Source: SIG205 sp045545595
GTDB taxonomy: Bacteria > Bacillota_I > Bacilli_A > RF39 > UBA660
Assembly: GCA_045545595.1 (NCBI GenBank)
Contig: JAZQBG010000001.1
Location: 1 to 22,388 of the forward strand
Length of the DNA: 22,388 bases
Reading direction: 5' to 3'
Position numbers and translations under genes: made by a program. Below, piece after piece: positions 15,685 to 22,388 of this stretch. How positions within the stretch are numbered: position 1 is the stretch's first letter; each line of letters starts with the position of its first letter. The notes beneath the pieces were generated by a model, which saw only the letters and a program-made list of their open reading frames with translations, ran no database searches and was not told where the DNA came from.

Positions 15685-16344
15685 TTATTCTTCATTACTT
15701 TTAATAGTATCTGTATCTTCTATTTTGTCTTTGCCAGTATATTTATCATATGTATTTACATAATCTAAGAATGTATTTTCATTTTCTTTTGGTTTTTCAA
15801 TCTCATATTTTTCTTCTTTAAAATCTAAAACATTTTCACCAATTAAACTATCAATTACTATATCGTTATACTGCATTGATGATAAAATATAACTCATATT
15901 CATAATTGTCTCGTTAATTTCAGATTCTTTTACAACTGCTTCCATTTTTGCATAATTATACTCATATAAAATGTAGTATTTATTTTCTTGCTTTTGTATT
16001 CCTAAATGCCCTTTTTTATCATTGTGATTTATAACTTTAGAATATTCTAATGTATTGTTAATTGTATATTTCTTATCAATTTTATAATGATAAGAAATAA
16101 CATCTATATATAGATAATATTTATTTGCATTAGAATACAATGTCTCATTATATTCATTGTAATCTAATAGAGACATTCCTTTGGGTAAATAGTATTTATA
16201 CCCATTAGAAATTCTATTAAACAAAGTAATGTCTTGTTCTAATGCTACTGTAAGCATATTATCTCTATCATTAACGTCTATTTTAGAAATAGTACACCCT
16301 GTTACAAATACTAACATACAAAGTAATATAACTATTTTCTTCAT
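15685..16344 (-). CDS. Predicted lipoprotein, function unknown
   Basis: 219 residues. The start at 16344 is chosen because AGGTGG lies just upstream and because further in-frame starts overlap the -10 promoter hexamer. A type II signal peptide is clear: MKK, hydrophobic core IVILLCMLVFV, lipobox VTGC with the lipidated Cys17. The exported part is rich in Tyr and Asn (NGYKYYLPKG, NKYYLYIDVISYHY, KYYILYEYNYAKM), suggesting a beta-rich domain. A Glu/Lys-rich tail of about 40 residues follows from about 180. No family is recognised. It would be anchored on the outer face of the membrane. It is the first gene of an operon with the SepF-like acidic protein, DUF948 and YtxH, all membrane-associated, so a role in the envelope is likely but not proven. 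Confidence 0.85.
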   Translation of the reverse strand: MKKIVILLCMLVFVTGCTISKIDVNDRDNMLTVALEQDITLFNRISNGYKYYLPKGMSLLDYNEYNETLYSNANKYYLYIDVISYHYKIDKKYTINNTLEYSKVINHNDKKGHLGIQKQENKYYILYEYNYAKMEAVVKESEINETIMNMSYILSSMQYNDIVIDSLIGENVLDFKEEKYEIEKPKENENTFLDYVNTYDKYTGKDKIEDTDTIKSNEE

Positions 16345-16366
16345 GTAGCCACCTACTCTTATATTC

Positions 16367-16372
16367 ATTATA
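16367..16372 (-). promoter_or_regulatory. Extended -10 promoter of the lipoprotein operon
   Basis: On the minus strand TGTTATAAT, a consensus -10 with the TG extension. The -35 region (TTTTAA, about 17 bases upstream) is poor. The leader to the ATG at 16344 would be about 16 bases. I see no convincing terminator for ftsK between 16373 and 16426, so some transcription may run on from ftsK. Confidence 0.65.
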
Positions 16373-16425
16373 ACAAAAACAATTTAAAATTAAAATAGAA
16401 AGCTTAACTTTTTATCAAATTGACA

Positions 16426-18612
16426 TTATTCATCGTCATTATTATTATTTTCTAATTTTACTAAGACTTCTCTTGGTTTAGAACCATTTTGAGGACCAAC
16501 TATTCCTCTTTCTTCTAGTAAGTCTATTATTCTTGCTGCCCTATTATAACCTAATCTATATTTTCTTTGAATTAGTGATGCACTTATTTTACCACTGCTA
16601 ATTGCATAGTCAACTATTTCATTATATAGTGGATCATCATATTCTTCTTTTGGAATATTTGCTTCAACTGTTTTATGTTCTAACTCCATTAATCTTTCAT
16701 CGTATTTTGCTTTTTGTTGTTCAATTGTAAAGTCTACAATTCTCTTAATTTCTTCTTCAGAAATAAAGTTACCTTGCATACGTATTGGTGCATTTTCACC
16801 CATTGGTAAGAATAACATATCTCCTTTACCTAATAGTTTTTCTGCTCCAATCATATCTAAGATTGTTCTTGAGTCTATACTTGATGAAACTGCAAAACTT
16901 ATTCTTGATGGGATATTTGCTTTAATAACACCTGTGATTACATCAGTTGATGGTCTTTGTGTTGCGATAATTAAATGTATCCCAGCTGCACGGGCCATTT
17001 GTGTGATTCTCATAATTGAATCTTCAACTTCTTTTGAAGCAACTAACATAAGGTCAGCAAGTTCATCTACTAAAACCACTATATATGGTAATTTCTTAAG
17101 TTTTTCATCATCTGGTAAATTTTTATTTTTTTGTTCTATTAATTCATTGTAACCAGCTATATTTTTAGTTTTACTTTCACTAAATAAATCGTATCTATTT
17201 TCCATTTCACTAACTATTTTTTGTAGTGCGATAGAAGCTTTTTTAGGATCTGTTACAACCGGAGCCATTAAGTGTGGAACTCCATTGTACATACTAAGTT
17301 CAACTTTTTTAGGGTCAACCATTAATAGTTTAACTTCATCTGGTTTTGCTCTCATTAAAATTGAGCAGATAATACCATTAATACATACTGATTTACCACT
17401 ACCTGTTGCTCCTGCAACTAAAAGGTGTGGTGTTTTATTTATTTCTACGTATTGTGCTCGTCCCATTATGTCTTTTCCTAATGCGGCAAGTAATTTACTA
17501 TCTTTCATGTTTTTAGGAACCGCACTTATTATTTCTCTAAATCCTACCATTGTAGTAACTGGATTAGGTATTTCAATACCTATTGTACTTTTACCTGGAA
17601 TAGGTGCTTGAATTCTTACATCTTTAGCAGAAAGCGCCAAAGCGATTTCACGGTTAATACTTAATACTTTACTTACCTTTGTACCAGATTTTAATTCCAT
17701 TTCATATTGTGTTACGTTTGGTCCAACATGGATTTCTGTAACTTTACCAACAATTTGGAAATCTGCTAATACTCTTTCAAGTATTTCAATTGTTTTCTTA
17801 ATTTGTTCTTCGTCATGAGTGTTCCTACTTTTCTTTGGTTCATCAAGTAAAGATATTGGTGGTAATTTATAGCCTGCATTTGATACAAGGTGTTCAGCCA
17901 CTTGTACAGTTTCAATTGTTAATTGTTCTTCTTGTTTGTCATGTACATGAATAAGTTCATCTACACTTGATACAACAATTTTATTGTCTTTTTCATAATT
18001 TTCTTCTTTTTCTTTAACAGCCTCTTTATCTGTTTTTTCATGTTTAAATACTGATTTAATTTTACTAAAGAACCATTTGATAGCTTCTATTATCGAAACA
18101 TTAAATAGAAGTATCACACCAAATAACACTAGCGCACAAGATACTACAAATGCACCATCACTACCTAATAATTTATAAAACGCGAATGAGAAAGCAGCTC
18201 CTATAATCCCACCACCATCTATTTCATCAACACTTTTAAAACTAAGCATTAAATTATCTATTGTTTCTTTAAATATATCTACACCATTTCCACCTAGTTC
18301 TCTTACGTAACTTAGATGTGAAAATAGTAATATTGCGATAAAAATCATATATAGACCTATCATTTTAGTATTTATAAATTCTGGCATTTCTCTTTTTATT
18401 GCCATATAAAAACCAATTATGAATAGTCCAAGTAATAATAGTTGAAACCATGAACCAACTAAGAATAGTGCGAATCCACGTACTATATCACCTACTATAC
18501 CAAATCCACATAGACCAATTATTGCGATTAAGACAATAACAAAACCTACTAATTCACTTGTATATTTAAATTTACTTTTATTATTTTCTTTTCTAGCTTT
18601 CCTTTTTGCCAT
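16426..18612 (-). CDS. ftsK: DNA translocase FtsK/SpoIIIE
   Basis: 728 residues from the ATG at 18612, preceded by GAGGTG; the in-frame GTG at 18621 is inside that site. Four hydrophobic segments (about residues 20-175) anchor it in the membrane. A charged linker of about 70 residues leads to the motor. In the motor, Walker A GATGSGKS is at 411-418 and Walker B VVLVDE at about 512-517. The short ATQRPSTDVITGVIKANIP stretch is a family hallmark. The C-terminal winged-helix gamma domain (about 660-720) has KYRLGYNRAARIIDLLEERG, the segment that reads oriented DNA motifs. It pumps chromosomal DNA at the division septum, or into a forespore in sporulating relatives; I cannot tell which role applies. 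All key residues are intact. Confidence 0.95.
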   Translation of the reverse strand: MAKRKARKENNKSKFKYTSELVGFVIVLIAIIGLCGFGIVGDIVRGFALFLVGSWFQLLLLGLFIIGFYMAIKREMPEFINTKMIGLYMIFIAILLFSHLSYVRELGGNGVDIFKETIDNLMLSFKSVDEIDGGGIIGAAFSFAFYKLLGSDGAFVVSCALVLFGVILLFNVSIIEAIKWFFSKIKSVFKHEKTDKEAVKEKEENYEKDNKIVVSSVDELIHVHDKQEEQLTIETVQVAEHLVSNAGYKLPPISLLDEPKKSRNTHDEEQIKKTIEILERVLADFQIVGKVTEIHVGPNVTQYEMELKSGTKVSKVLSINREIALALSAKDVRIQAPIPGKSTIGIEIPNPVTTMVGFREIISAVPKNMKDSKLLAALGKDIMGRAQYVEINKTPHLLVAGATGSGKSVCINGIICSILMRAKPDEVKLLMVDPKKVELSMYNGVPHLMAPVVTDPKKASIALQKIVSEMENRYDLFSESKTKNIAGYNELIEQKNKNLPDDEKLKKLPYIVVLVDELADLMLVASKEVEDSIMRITQMARAAGIHLIIATQRPSTDVITGVIKANIPSRISFAVSSSIDSRTILDMIGAEKLLGKGDMLFLPMGENAPIRMQGNFISEEEIKRIVDFTIEQQKAKYDERLMELEHKTVEANIPKEEYDDPLYNEIVDYAISSGKISASLIQRKYRLGYNRAARIIDLLEERGIVGPQNGSKPREVLVKLENNNNDDE

Positions 18613-18642
18613 ACAACACACCTCACTAGTTTATACATATAA

Positions 18643-18648
18643 ATTATA
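18643..18648 (-). promoter_or_regulatory. ftsK: Extended -10 promoter of ftsK
   Basis: On the minus strand TGTTATAAT (hexamer 18643-18648) with a weak -35 TTTCAA 17 bases upstream. It lies 31 bases before the ftsK ATG. Confidence 0.65.
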
Positions 18649-18686
18649 ACACTAAAAGAATTATTTTGAAATATAATTGACGTTAA

Positions 18687-19410
18687 TTAGACAAGAAAAA
18701 AACGCATAATTGCGTCATACCATTTTTTGAATTTATTTATAAAACTTTTTCTTAATGGTTTTTCTTGTTTTTCATTTATTTTGGTTTGTTTTAAATTATT
18801 GCGATATTCTAAAACACTTTCTTTTGTTTCGTATAATTTATTATGTTCTAGTATTGTTTTTAAATCCTCAAATAAATCTTTTCTTTGCCAAAAAGAATGT
18901 TGTCTATAGTTCATAATCAAACTTGTTTTTGATAAAACTATAAAGTCAGTTATAGATAATGGGTATTTTTTTAGAAAAATATTTAATAATGAATCTTGGT
19001 TATTTATGTCTTGTAATATAAGCTTTAATAATTCTTTTTCTTTATAATCATTTTGTGGTAAACTATGTGTTTTTGAATGAATAAAATTATAATCTTTAAT
19101 AGTGTAATCCAACTCTCTTATTAAATCACCACAGTCACCATCATAATAACAAAAATTACCTTTTAAATGTGAATATAATAATCTAAAGAATGAATCAATA
19201 CTTATGTTATGTTTTTTTTATAAAAATTAATACTTTTAATAGTTTTTCATCCTCGTTAACAGGACTTGCATCACATCTTATATCACAAGCCCAATACATG
19301 TTAGTTGGACATTGTTCTTTATCTTTTCTATTTAAAGTACCTAATAAATATCTTAATTGTAAATTCTCATCTTTTATTTCTTCAATTTCATCTTGAAATA
19401 AACTTTCCAT
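18687..19410 (-). pseudogene. Hypothetical ~240-aa protein, frameshifted at an A8 tract (possible slippage gene)
   Basis: Two frames join into one protein. The first part starts at the ATG at 19410 (GGAG 9 bases upstream; an ATG at 19425 is also in frame) and reads MESLFQDEIEEIKDENLQLR, then CPTNMYWACDIRCDASPVNE and KLLKVLIFIKK, stopping at 19207. The other frame is open right after the A-run and reads HNISIDSFFRLLYSHLKGNF, CYYDGDCGDLIRELDYTIKD and on to WYDAIMRFFLV, ending at 18687. The frames meet in a run of eight bases (A8 on the coding strand, 19212-19219); seven would keep one frame. No family is recognised. The N-terminus is a short coiled coil followed by a Cys-bearing patch. It begins at the stop codon of the YhcG-type nuclease gene, so the two are probably one unit. 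A8 is a known length for transcriptional slippage, so the protein may still be made. Confidence 0.75.
18693..18715 (-). terminator. Terminator overlapping the end of the frameshifted gene
   Basis: ACGCA (18702-18706) pairs with TGCGT (18711-18715) around a 4-base loop. Read leftwards it is followed by a run of T. The hairpin and its U-tract lie before the stop codon at 18687-18689, so most transcripts would end inside the reading frame. Confidence 0.75.
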
Positions 19411-19412
19411 AT

Positions 19413-20333
19413 TCAAAAACTCCATTTATATGTATTATTATATAACACTAACTCGTATTCTCGTGCTATTATTCTATTATCCGAACAATATTTAATTACA
19501 TACTCATTATCTTGTTTACAAATTATTATTCCTACTGTTTTGTTTTCTTCAATAGTTTTTATATGTTCATCAATGTAATTCATGTACGTCATAATTTGTC
19601 CAGTATGTTCCTTCTTGAGCACAGTAATCTTTAATTCTACAACTACATAGCACTTGTATTTAATATTATAAAAAAGTAAATCTATATAATTATATCTATC
19701 ACCTAATTTAATCGGATATTCACTTCCAATAAAGCAAAATGAATTACCTAATTCTTTCATAAATGATTCAATATCTTCTAATATTAATTTTTGTAGAACT
19801 TTTTCAGACATTATTTCATTATCATAATTATTCTTAATCATTATAGGATTCTTTACAAAGTCTACTATATTGGATTCTTCTTTATGAATTATTTTGTTCT
19901 TTGTGTCTTTAGGTAATCTTTCATATTCTTTATTTTTAATAATTGTTGCTAATTCTCTTTTTGAAAGATTTCTTTTTAATACTTGTTCAACATAATAATT
20001 TATTTCGCCACTATTATCCAAGCAAAATAATTCTCTAACATGACTAATTGATAATTTGGTCCCCAATGGGGACCATTTTTGTTTTTCAAAAAATAAATAT
20101 AATTGTCGCATTCTTCTCAAAGTTCTTGGATTATACTTTTTGGAAACTTCTATTATCAACCTTTTAGAATAATTACCAATTATATCTTTCCCATAAGCAC
20201 TACCTGCCTCTAAAAGTAATTTGCCAACTTCATAATGTGTAATAAGAGTATGTCTTTCTTTTGAATAATCTTTTACTTTTGTATATACTTCATTGTTAAT
20301 TAACTTATTCTTTATCTCATTATAATAATTCAT
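19413..20333 (-). CDS. YhcG/DUF1016-type PDDEXK nuclease
   Basis: 306 residues. The N-terminal half (1-150) is the DUF1016 helical domain, with THYEVGKLLLEAGSAYGKDI, NPRTLRRMRQLYLFF and WSPLGTKLSISHVREL. The C-terminal half (165-306) is a PDDEXK nuclease fold with GSEYPI (Glu204), YIDLLFY with Asp218, VVVELKI with Glu233 and Lys235, and GQIMTYMNYID. The D and ExK positions of the restriction-enzyme-like site are present, so the nuclease looks intact. Such genes are widespread in accessory regions and near restriction systems; the biological role is not settled, and no methylase or restriction gene is visible here. AGGAAGG lies upstream of the ATG at 20333. It overlaps the start region of a frameshifted partner gene. 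The upstream region holds two dyads that may be operators. Confidence 0.9.
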   Translation of the reverse strand: MNYYNEIKNKLINNEVYTKVKDYSKERHTLITHYEVGKLLLEAGSAYGKDIIGNYSKRLIIEVSKKYNPRTLRRMRQLYLFFEKQKWSPLGTKLSISHVRELFCLDNSGEINYYVEQVLKRNLSKRELATIIKNKEYERLPKDTKNKIIHKEESNIVDFVKNPIMIKNNYDNEIMSEKVLQKLILEDIESFMKELGNSFCFIGSEYPIKLGDRYNYIDLLFYNIKYKCYVVVELKITVLKKEHTGQIMTYMNYIDEHIKTIEENKTVGIIICKQDNEYVIKYCSDNRIIAREYELVLYNNTYKWSF

Positions 20334-20559
20334 ATTTAATCCTTCCTACGATATATAATTTATATATTTGATTTATTTATCATTTGTTTTTATATTATCT
20401 TTTTCATGTTATCAAAATAACATATATATTTTTGTGTGTAAAATTAGTAATTTTTAATTTTTGAACTAAAATTTACACGAAAAGAAAAAAAGCACAAATA
20501 TAAATTTAATTATCTGCGATATGTTATTTATCAATTTAGTATATTTATATAAAATTAAA
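20334..20559. other. Intergenic region with two inverted repeats upstream of the YhcG-type nuclease
   Basis: No gene is visible here. It contains a perfect dyad ATGTTAT-4-ATAACAT (20406-20423) and a longer imperfect palindrome (20436-20478; arms GTGTAAAATTAGT and ACTAAAATTTACAC). A further ATGTTAT half-site occurs at 20521-20527. The palindromes lack U-tracts and so do not look like terminators. A weak promoter candidate on the minus strand, TTGATA (20410-20415) with TATAAA (20389-20394), has only a 15-base spacer. Confidence 0.5.
20406..20423. repeat. Perfect 18-bp dyad, operator-like
   Basis: ATGTTAT (20406-20412) and ATAACAT (20417-20423) flank CAAA. On the minus strand the dyad overlaps a TTGATA that could be the -35 of the nuclease gene, which fits a repressor site. 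The regulator is unknown. Confidence 0.5.
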
Positions 20560-20583
20560 AATAGAGGAAAGATTTCCTCTATT
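20548..20583 (-). terminator. Terminator of the 535-aa membrane protein gene
   Basis: AATAGAGGAA (20560-20569) pairs with TTCCTCTATT (20574-20583) around a 4-base loop. Read leftwards it is followed by TTTTAATTTTATA. The TAG stop (20579-20581) is inside the stem. Confidence 0.85.
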
Positions 20584-22186
20584 CTGATAAATCAATTATT
20601 TCTATTACATCACTTTCATTTGAATACTTTATTTTTATTGTTTGATTAGTACTTAAGAATGGAACTTTCTTTTTATCAACTTTAATTGATATTCTATATT
20701 TTTGATTATTATTATCAACAATATAATAATATGTATTTCCATCAATAACTGCATTAGTAATATTTTTAATAGTTATTTCTTTTTCTATAATACTATCTTC
20801 ACTAACTAAATCATCAGCTTCATTTAAATAATTACTAGCTGCAGCTTCTATTCCTTTTGATGCATCTGTAACTACTACTTTTTGATAATCTTTAACATCT
20901 ACAAATGCATACATTTTTACAAGTCCTGCATTATCTTTTAATGATAATAAATATGTAGCTCTGTTATTTAAATTGATTAATAATGGAAATGATGCAGTAT
21001 AATTCATTTGTTGTACTTGACCTTCCGCACTTTTCATTGCTGAATATTCTTCTGCTCCTGGCACTTTATAAAATACTGTTTCTTTAGTTCTCATATTACT
21101 TAATATAAATCCTAAATTCGCTTCATCAGCAGCTGCAGATGTTATACCAGTATACATATAAACATCATCATTCATAACTGTATAATTATAACCATCTGTT
21201 GTTTGAACTACATTCTTTTGACCAAATATAGAATTTAAGAAACCATTTTTATATTTTCCCCAATCATCAACTTGTTCTATAAGTAAACTAGCAGAATATA
21301 CATGGTCTACCCATGTAGGAACATCTTTAGTTTTATATTTTTTAGATTCACCTGTAATTGGGTCTAAAATTATAACTCCTGTGATTTCTTTTTTAATTCC
21401 TACCCCTTCATATTTTACAGTTGGAATAATCCAATATGGATTACCATCATTATCAATTTCAAAACTTTCATTATCGAAAATTTCAGTAGGATATTTAAAT
21501 CTTAAATGACGATATAAATCTTTAGAAAACATTGCTGAAGGCATATATTTCATACCTTTTTCTAGTTTAATTAATTCAGATTCACCTGATACAGAATTAA
21601 CTGTTATATAACCTTTAACGCCTTCTTTTCTATTAGTAAAGAACTTAAAGAATCCATCATATTCTAAAGGTGTAACTCTAATTATCTCATCATTATAATT
21701 AATTTGTGTATATAAATCTGATACATAGAATTGTGAAACTAACTCTGGCATTTGTCCCATTACTCTATCACCTAGTTTTTGACTAGAGTCCTTATCTAAA
21801 AGTGGTAAAGCATTAAAATCAACTTCCTTAACATCAGTAGTAAAATCTGCATCTTCGTTTATACTAATTCTTTTTGAGTAAGAGTTTGATCTAAATACTG
21901 GTGATAAAATAAAATTTGTGATAAAAATCAGTGCGAATATTCCAAAAATAATTGTTGGAACTAACGCTGTTTTAAAAACTGTTTTTTTAACATTAATATT
22001 TGTAAAGATATTGTTGAAGTTTATTACATTCATAACTCCAGTACCAAAATACACAATTACTATAAATAATAGATAAAACCAGAAATCTATACTTGTAATA
22101 TTGATTGGTGGTAGTGAAACATAGAATAACAGGAATGCAAAAACTAATGTAATTAAAATTCTAAAAATAATAATTTTGTTTTTCAT
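20579..22186 (-). CDS. Three-helix membrane protein with large extracellular domain, function unknown
   Basis: 535 residues. Three N-terminal transmembrane helices (about 5-25, 33-55 and 70-94) precede a soluble region of about 430 residues. That region repeats short motifs of the type 'GYITVNSVSGES' (about 193-204) and 'GVIILDPITGES', and holds NPYWIIPTVKYEGVG followed by VPTWVDHVYSASLLIEQVDD. This arrangement loosely recalls PepSY-like repeats, but I do not assign a family. The last 80 residues (ITIKNITNAVIDGNTYYYIV to IKIKYSNESDVIEIIDLSE) read as a small beta-rich module. GAGGG precedes the ATG at 22186. It is monocistronic, with a strong terminator and an extended -10 promoter. The aromatic, conserved-looking segments suggest a real, selected envelope protein. 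It sits beside a possible IS end. Confidence 0.82.
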   Translation of the reverse strand: MKNKIIIFRILITLVFAFLLFYVSLPPINITSIDFWFYLLFIVIVYFGTGVMNVINFNNIFTNINVKKTVFKTALVPTIIFGIFALIFITNFILSPVFRSNSYSKRISINEDADFTTDVKEVDFNALPLLDKDSSQKLGDRVMGQMPELVSQFYVSDLYTQINYNDEIIRVTPLEYDGFFKFFTNRKEGVKGYITVNSVSGESELIKLEKGMKYMPSAMFSKDLYRHLRFKYPTEIFDNESFEIDNDGNPYWIIPTVKYEGVGIKKEITGVIILDPITGESKKYKTKDVPTWVDHVYSASLLIEQVDDWGKYKNGFLNSIFGQKNVVQTTDGYNYTVMNDDVYMYTGITSAAADEANLGFILSNMRTKETVFYKVPGAEEYSAMKSAEGQVQQMNYTASFPLLINLNNRATYLLSLKDNAGLVKMYAFVDVKDYQKVVVTDASKGIEAAASNYLNEADDLVSEDSIIEKEITIKNITNAVIDGNTYYYIVDNNNQKYRISIKVDKKKVPFLSTNQTIKIKYSNESDVIEIIDLSE

Positions 22187-22210
22187 ATTTACCCTCTTTT
22201 CTTAATATTA

Positions 22211-22216
22211 ATTATA
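22211..22216 (-). promoter_or_regulatory. Extended -10 promoter of the 535-aa membrane protein gene
   Basis: On the minus strand TGATATAAT, hexamer TATAAT at 22211-22216, about 25 bases before the ATG. The -35 region is poor. Confidence 0.6.
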
Positions 22217-22257
22217 TCACAATACAAAAGAAAAAAGAATCATATGATTTAAAATGT

Positions 22258-22305
22258 AACCTATAAAGTGGACTTTCAAAAAAAGAGAGACCTACTTTAT
22301 AGGTT
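22258..22305. repeat. Long inverted repeat between divergent genes (hairpin, possible IS end)
   Basis: AACCTATAAAGT (22258-22269) and ACTTTATAGGTT (22294-22305) form a perfect 12-bp stem with a 24-base loop. On the plus strand it is followed by TTTTATTATG, so it could terminate rightward transcription. It lies between two divergently oriented genes, where neither gene's 3' end needs a terminator. That fits a transcription-blocking hairpin at the end of an insertion element, but is not proof. Confidence 0.6.
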
Positions 22306-22348
22306 TTTATTATGTCTTGAAGTATAATATAAGAAAGTGGTGGTAATT

Positions 22349-22388
22349 ATGTCAAAAATATTATTTACAAATGCTCAAATAAAAAAAT
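22349..22388 (+). CDS. Start of a plus-strand gene, possibly an IS3-type transposase OrfA (partial)
   Basis: The only plus-strand gene, cut by the window edge after 13 codons (MSKILFTNAQIKK). GGTGG lies 6 bases upstream of the ATG and a TATAAT sits at 22323-22328. The short N-terminus resembles the start of helix-turn-helix OrfA proteins of IS3-family elements (MSK-hydrophobic-FT-x-x-Q-I-K). Thirteen residues are too few for a firm call. The adjacent long inverted repeat is compatible with an IS end. Confidence 0.4.
   Translation, partial: MSKILFTNAQIKK

Noticed and set aside
17285..17611. Plus-strand open frame of 108 codons inside ftsK
   Set aside because: It is antisense to the conserved motor domain, which is intact; no start signals.
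19413..20333. Complete restriction-modification or toxin-antitoxin system around the YhcG-type nuclease
   Set aside because: No methylase, specificity subunit or small antitoxin gene is visible; only the split partner gene follows.
1..22388. Alternative code with TGA as tryptophan (Mollicutes)
   Set aside because: Trp is encoded by TGG in the conserved genes, no TGA is needed inside long genes, and the nuclease ends naturally at TGA.
1..22388. CRISPR array, tRNA or rRNA genes
   Set aside because: No regular spaced repeats and no cloverleaf or rRNA-like GC-rich blocks were seen; intergenic regions are short and explained by promoters and terminators.

Overview
This is an AT-rich bacterial window in which nearly every gene lies on the minus strand. 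It reads with the standard bacterial code: the long genes have no internal TGA, and TGA serves as the stop of the YhcG-like gene. Strong Shine-Dalgarno sites, TATAAT-type promoters and compact U-tailed terminators, together with lon, gmk, ftsK/spoIIIE, an M18 aminopeptidase, Cof-type HAD, DUF948 and YtxH genes, suggest a low-GC Firmicute. An uncultured gut Bacilli/Mollicutes-like lineage is an inference from composition and protein style, not a phylogenetic result.

From low to high coordinates: an unrecognised 359-residue protein (147-1226). A membrane-anchored hybrid histidine kinase that has lost both phosphoacceptor residues (1315-3096). An AMP-forming acyl ligase (3174-4955). An ORF6N/PLD-like gene broken by a frameshift (5093-5979). 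An HdeD-like DUF308 membrane protein (6093-6701). A lon-gmk-M18 aminopeptidase operon (transcribed 11176 to 6757). An unrecognised 224-residue protein (11343-12017). A Cof HAD-Nudix-CYTH operon (14008 to 12175). An envelope operon of lipoprotein, SepF-like acidic protein, DUF948 and YtxH (16344 to 14084). FtsK/SpoIIIE (16426-18612). An accessory pair made of a gene broken at an A8 tract and a YhcG-type PDDEXK nuclease (18687-20333). A large three-helix membrane protein (20579-22186). At the right edge the only plus-strand gene begins; it may be an IS transposase OrfA.

Most units are bounded by a recognisable promoter and a U-tailed hairpin. In several places the next gene's -35 element is built into the preceding terminator. 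Three genes (ORF6N/PLD, the gene after the nuclease, and CYTH) show reading-frame breaks, two of them in A-runs, while the long housekeeping genes are intact. The most interesting item is the degenerate hybrid kinase: H-box His to Ala, G2-box glycines lost and receiver Asp to Asn, while other sensor and ATPase features are kept. It sits next to an acyl-activating enzyme and may be a signalling pseudokinase or scaffold.
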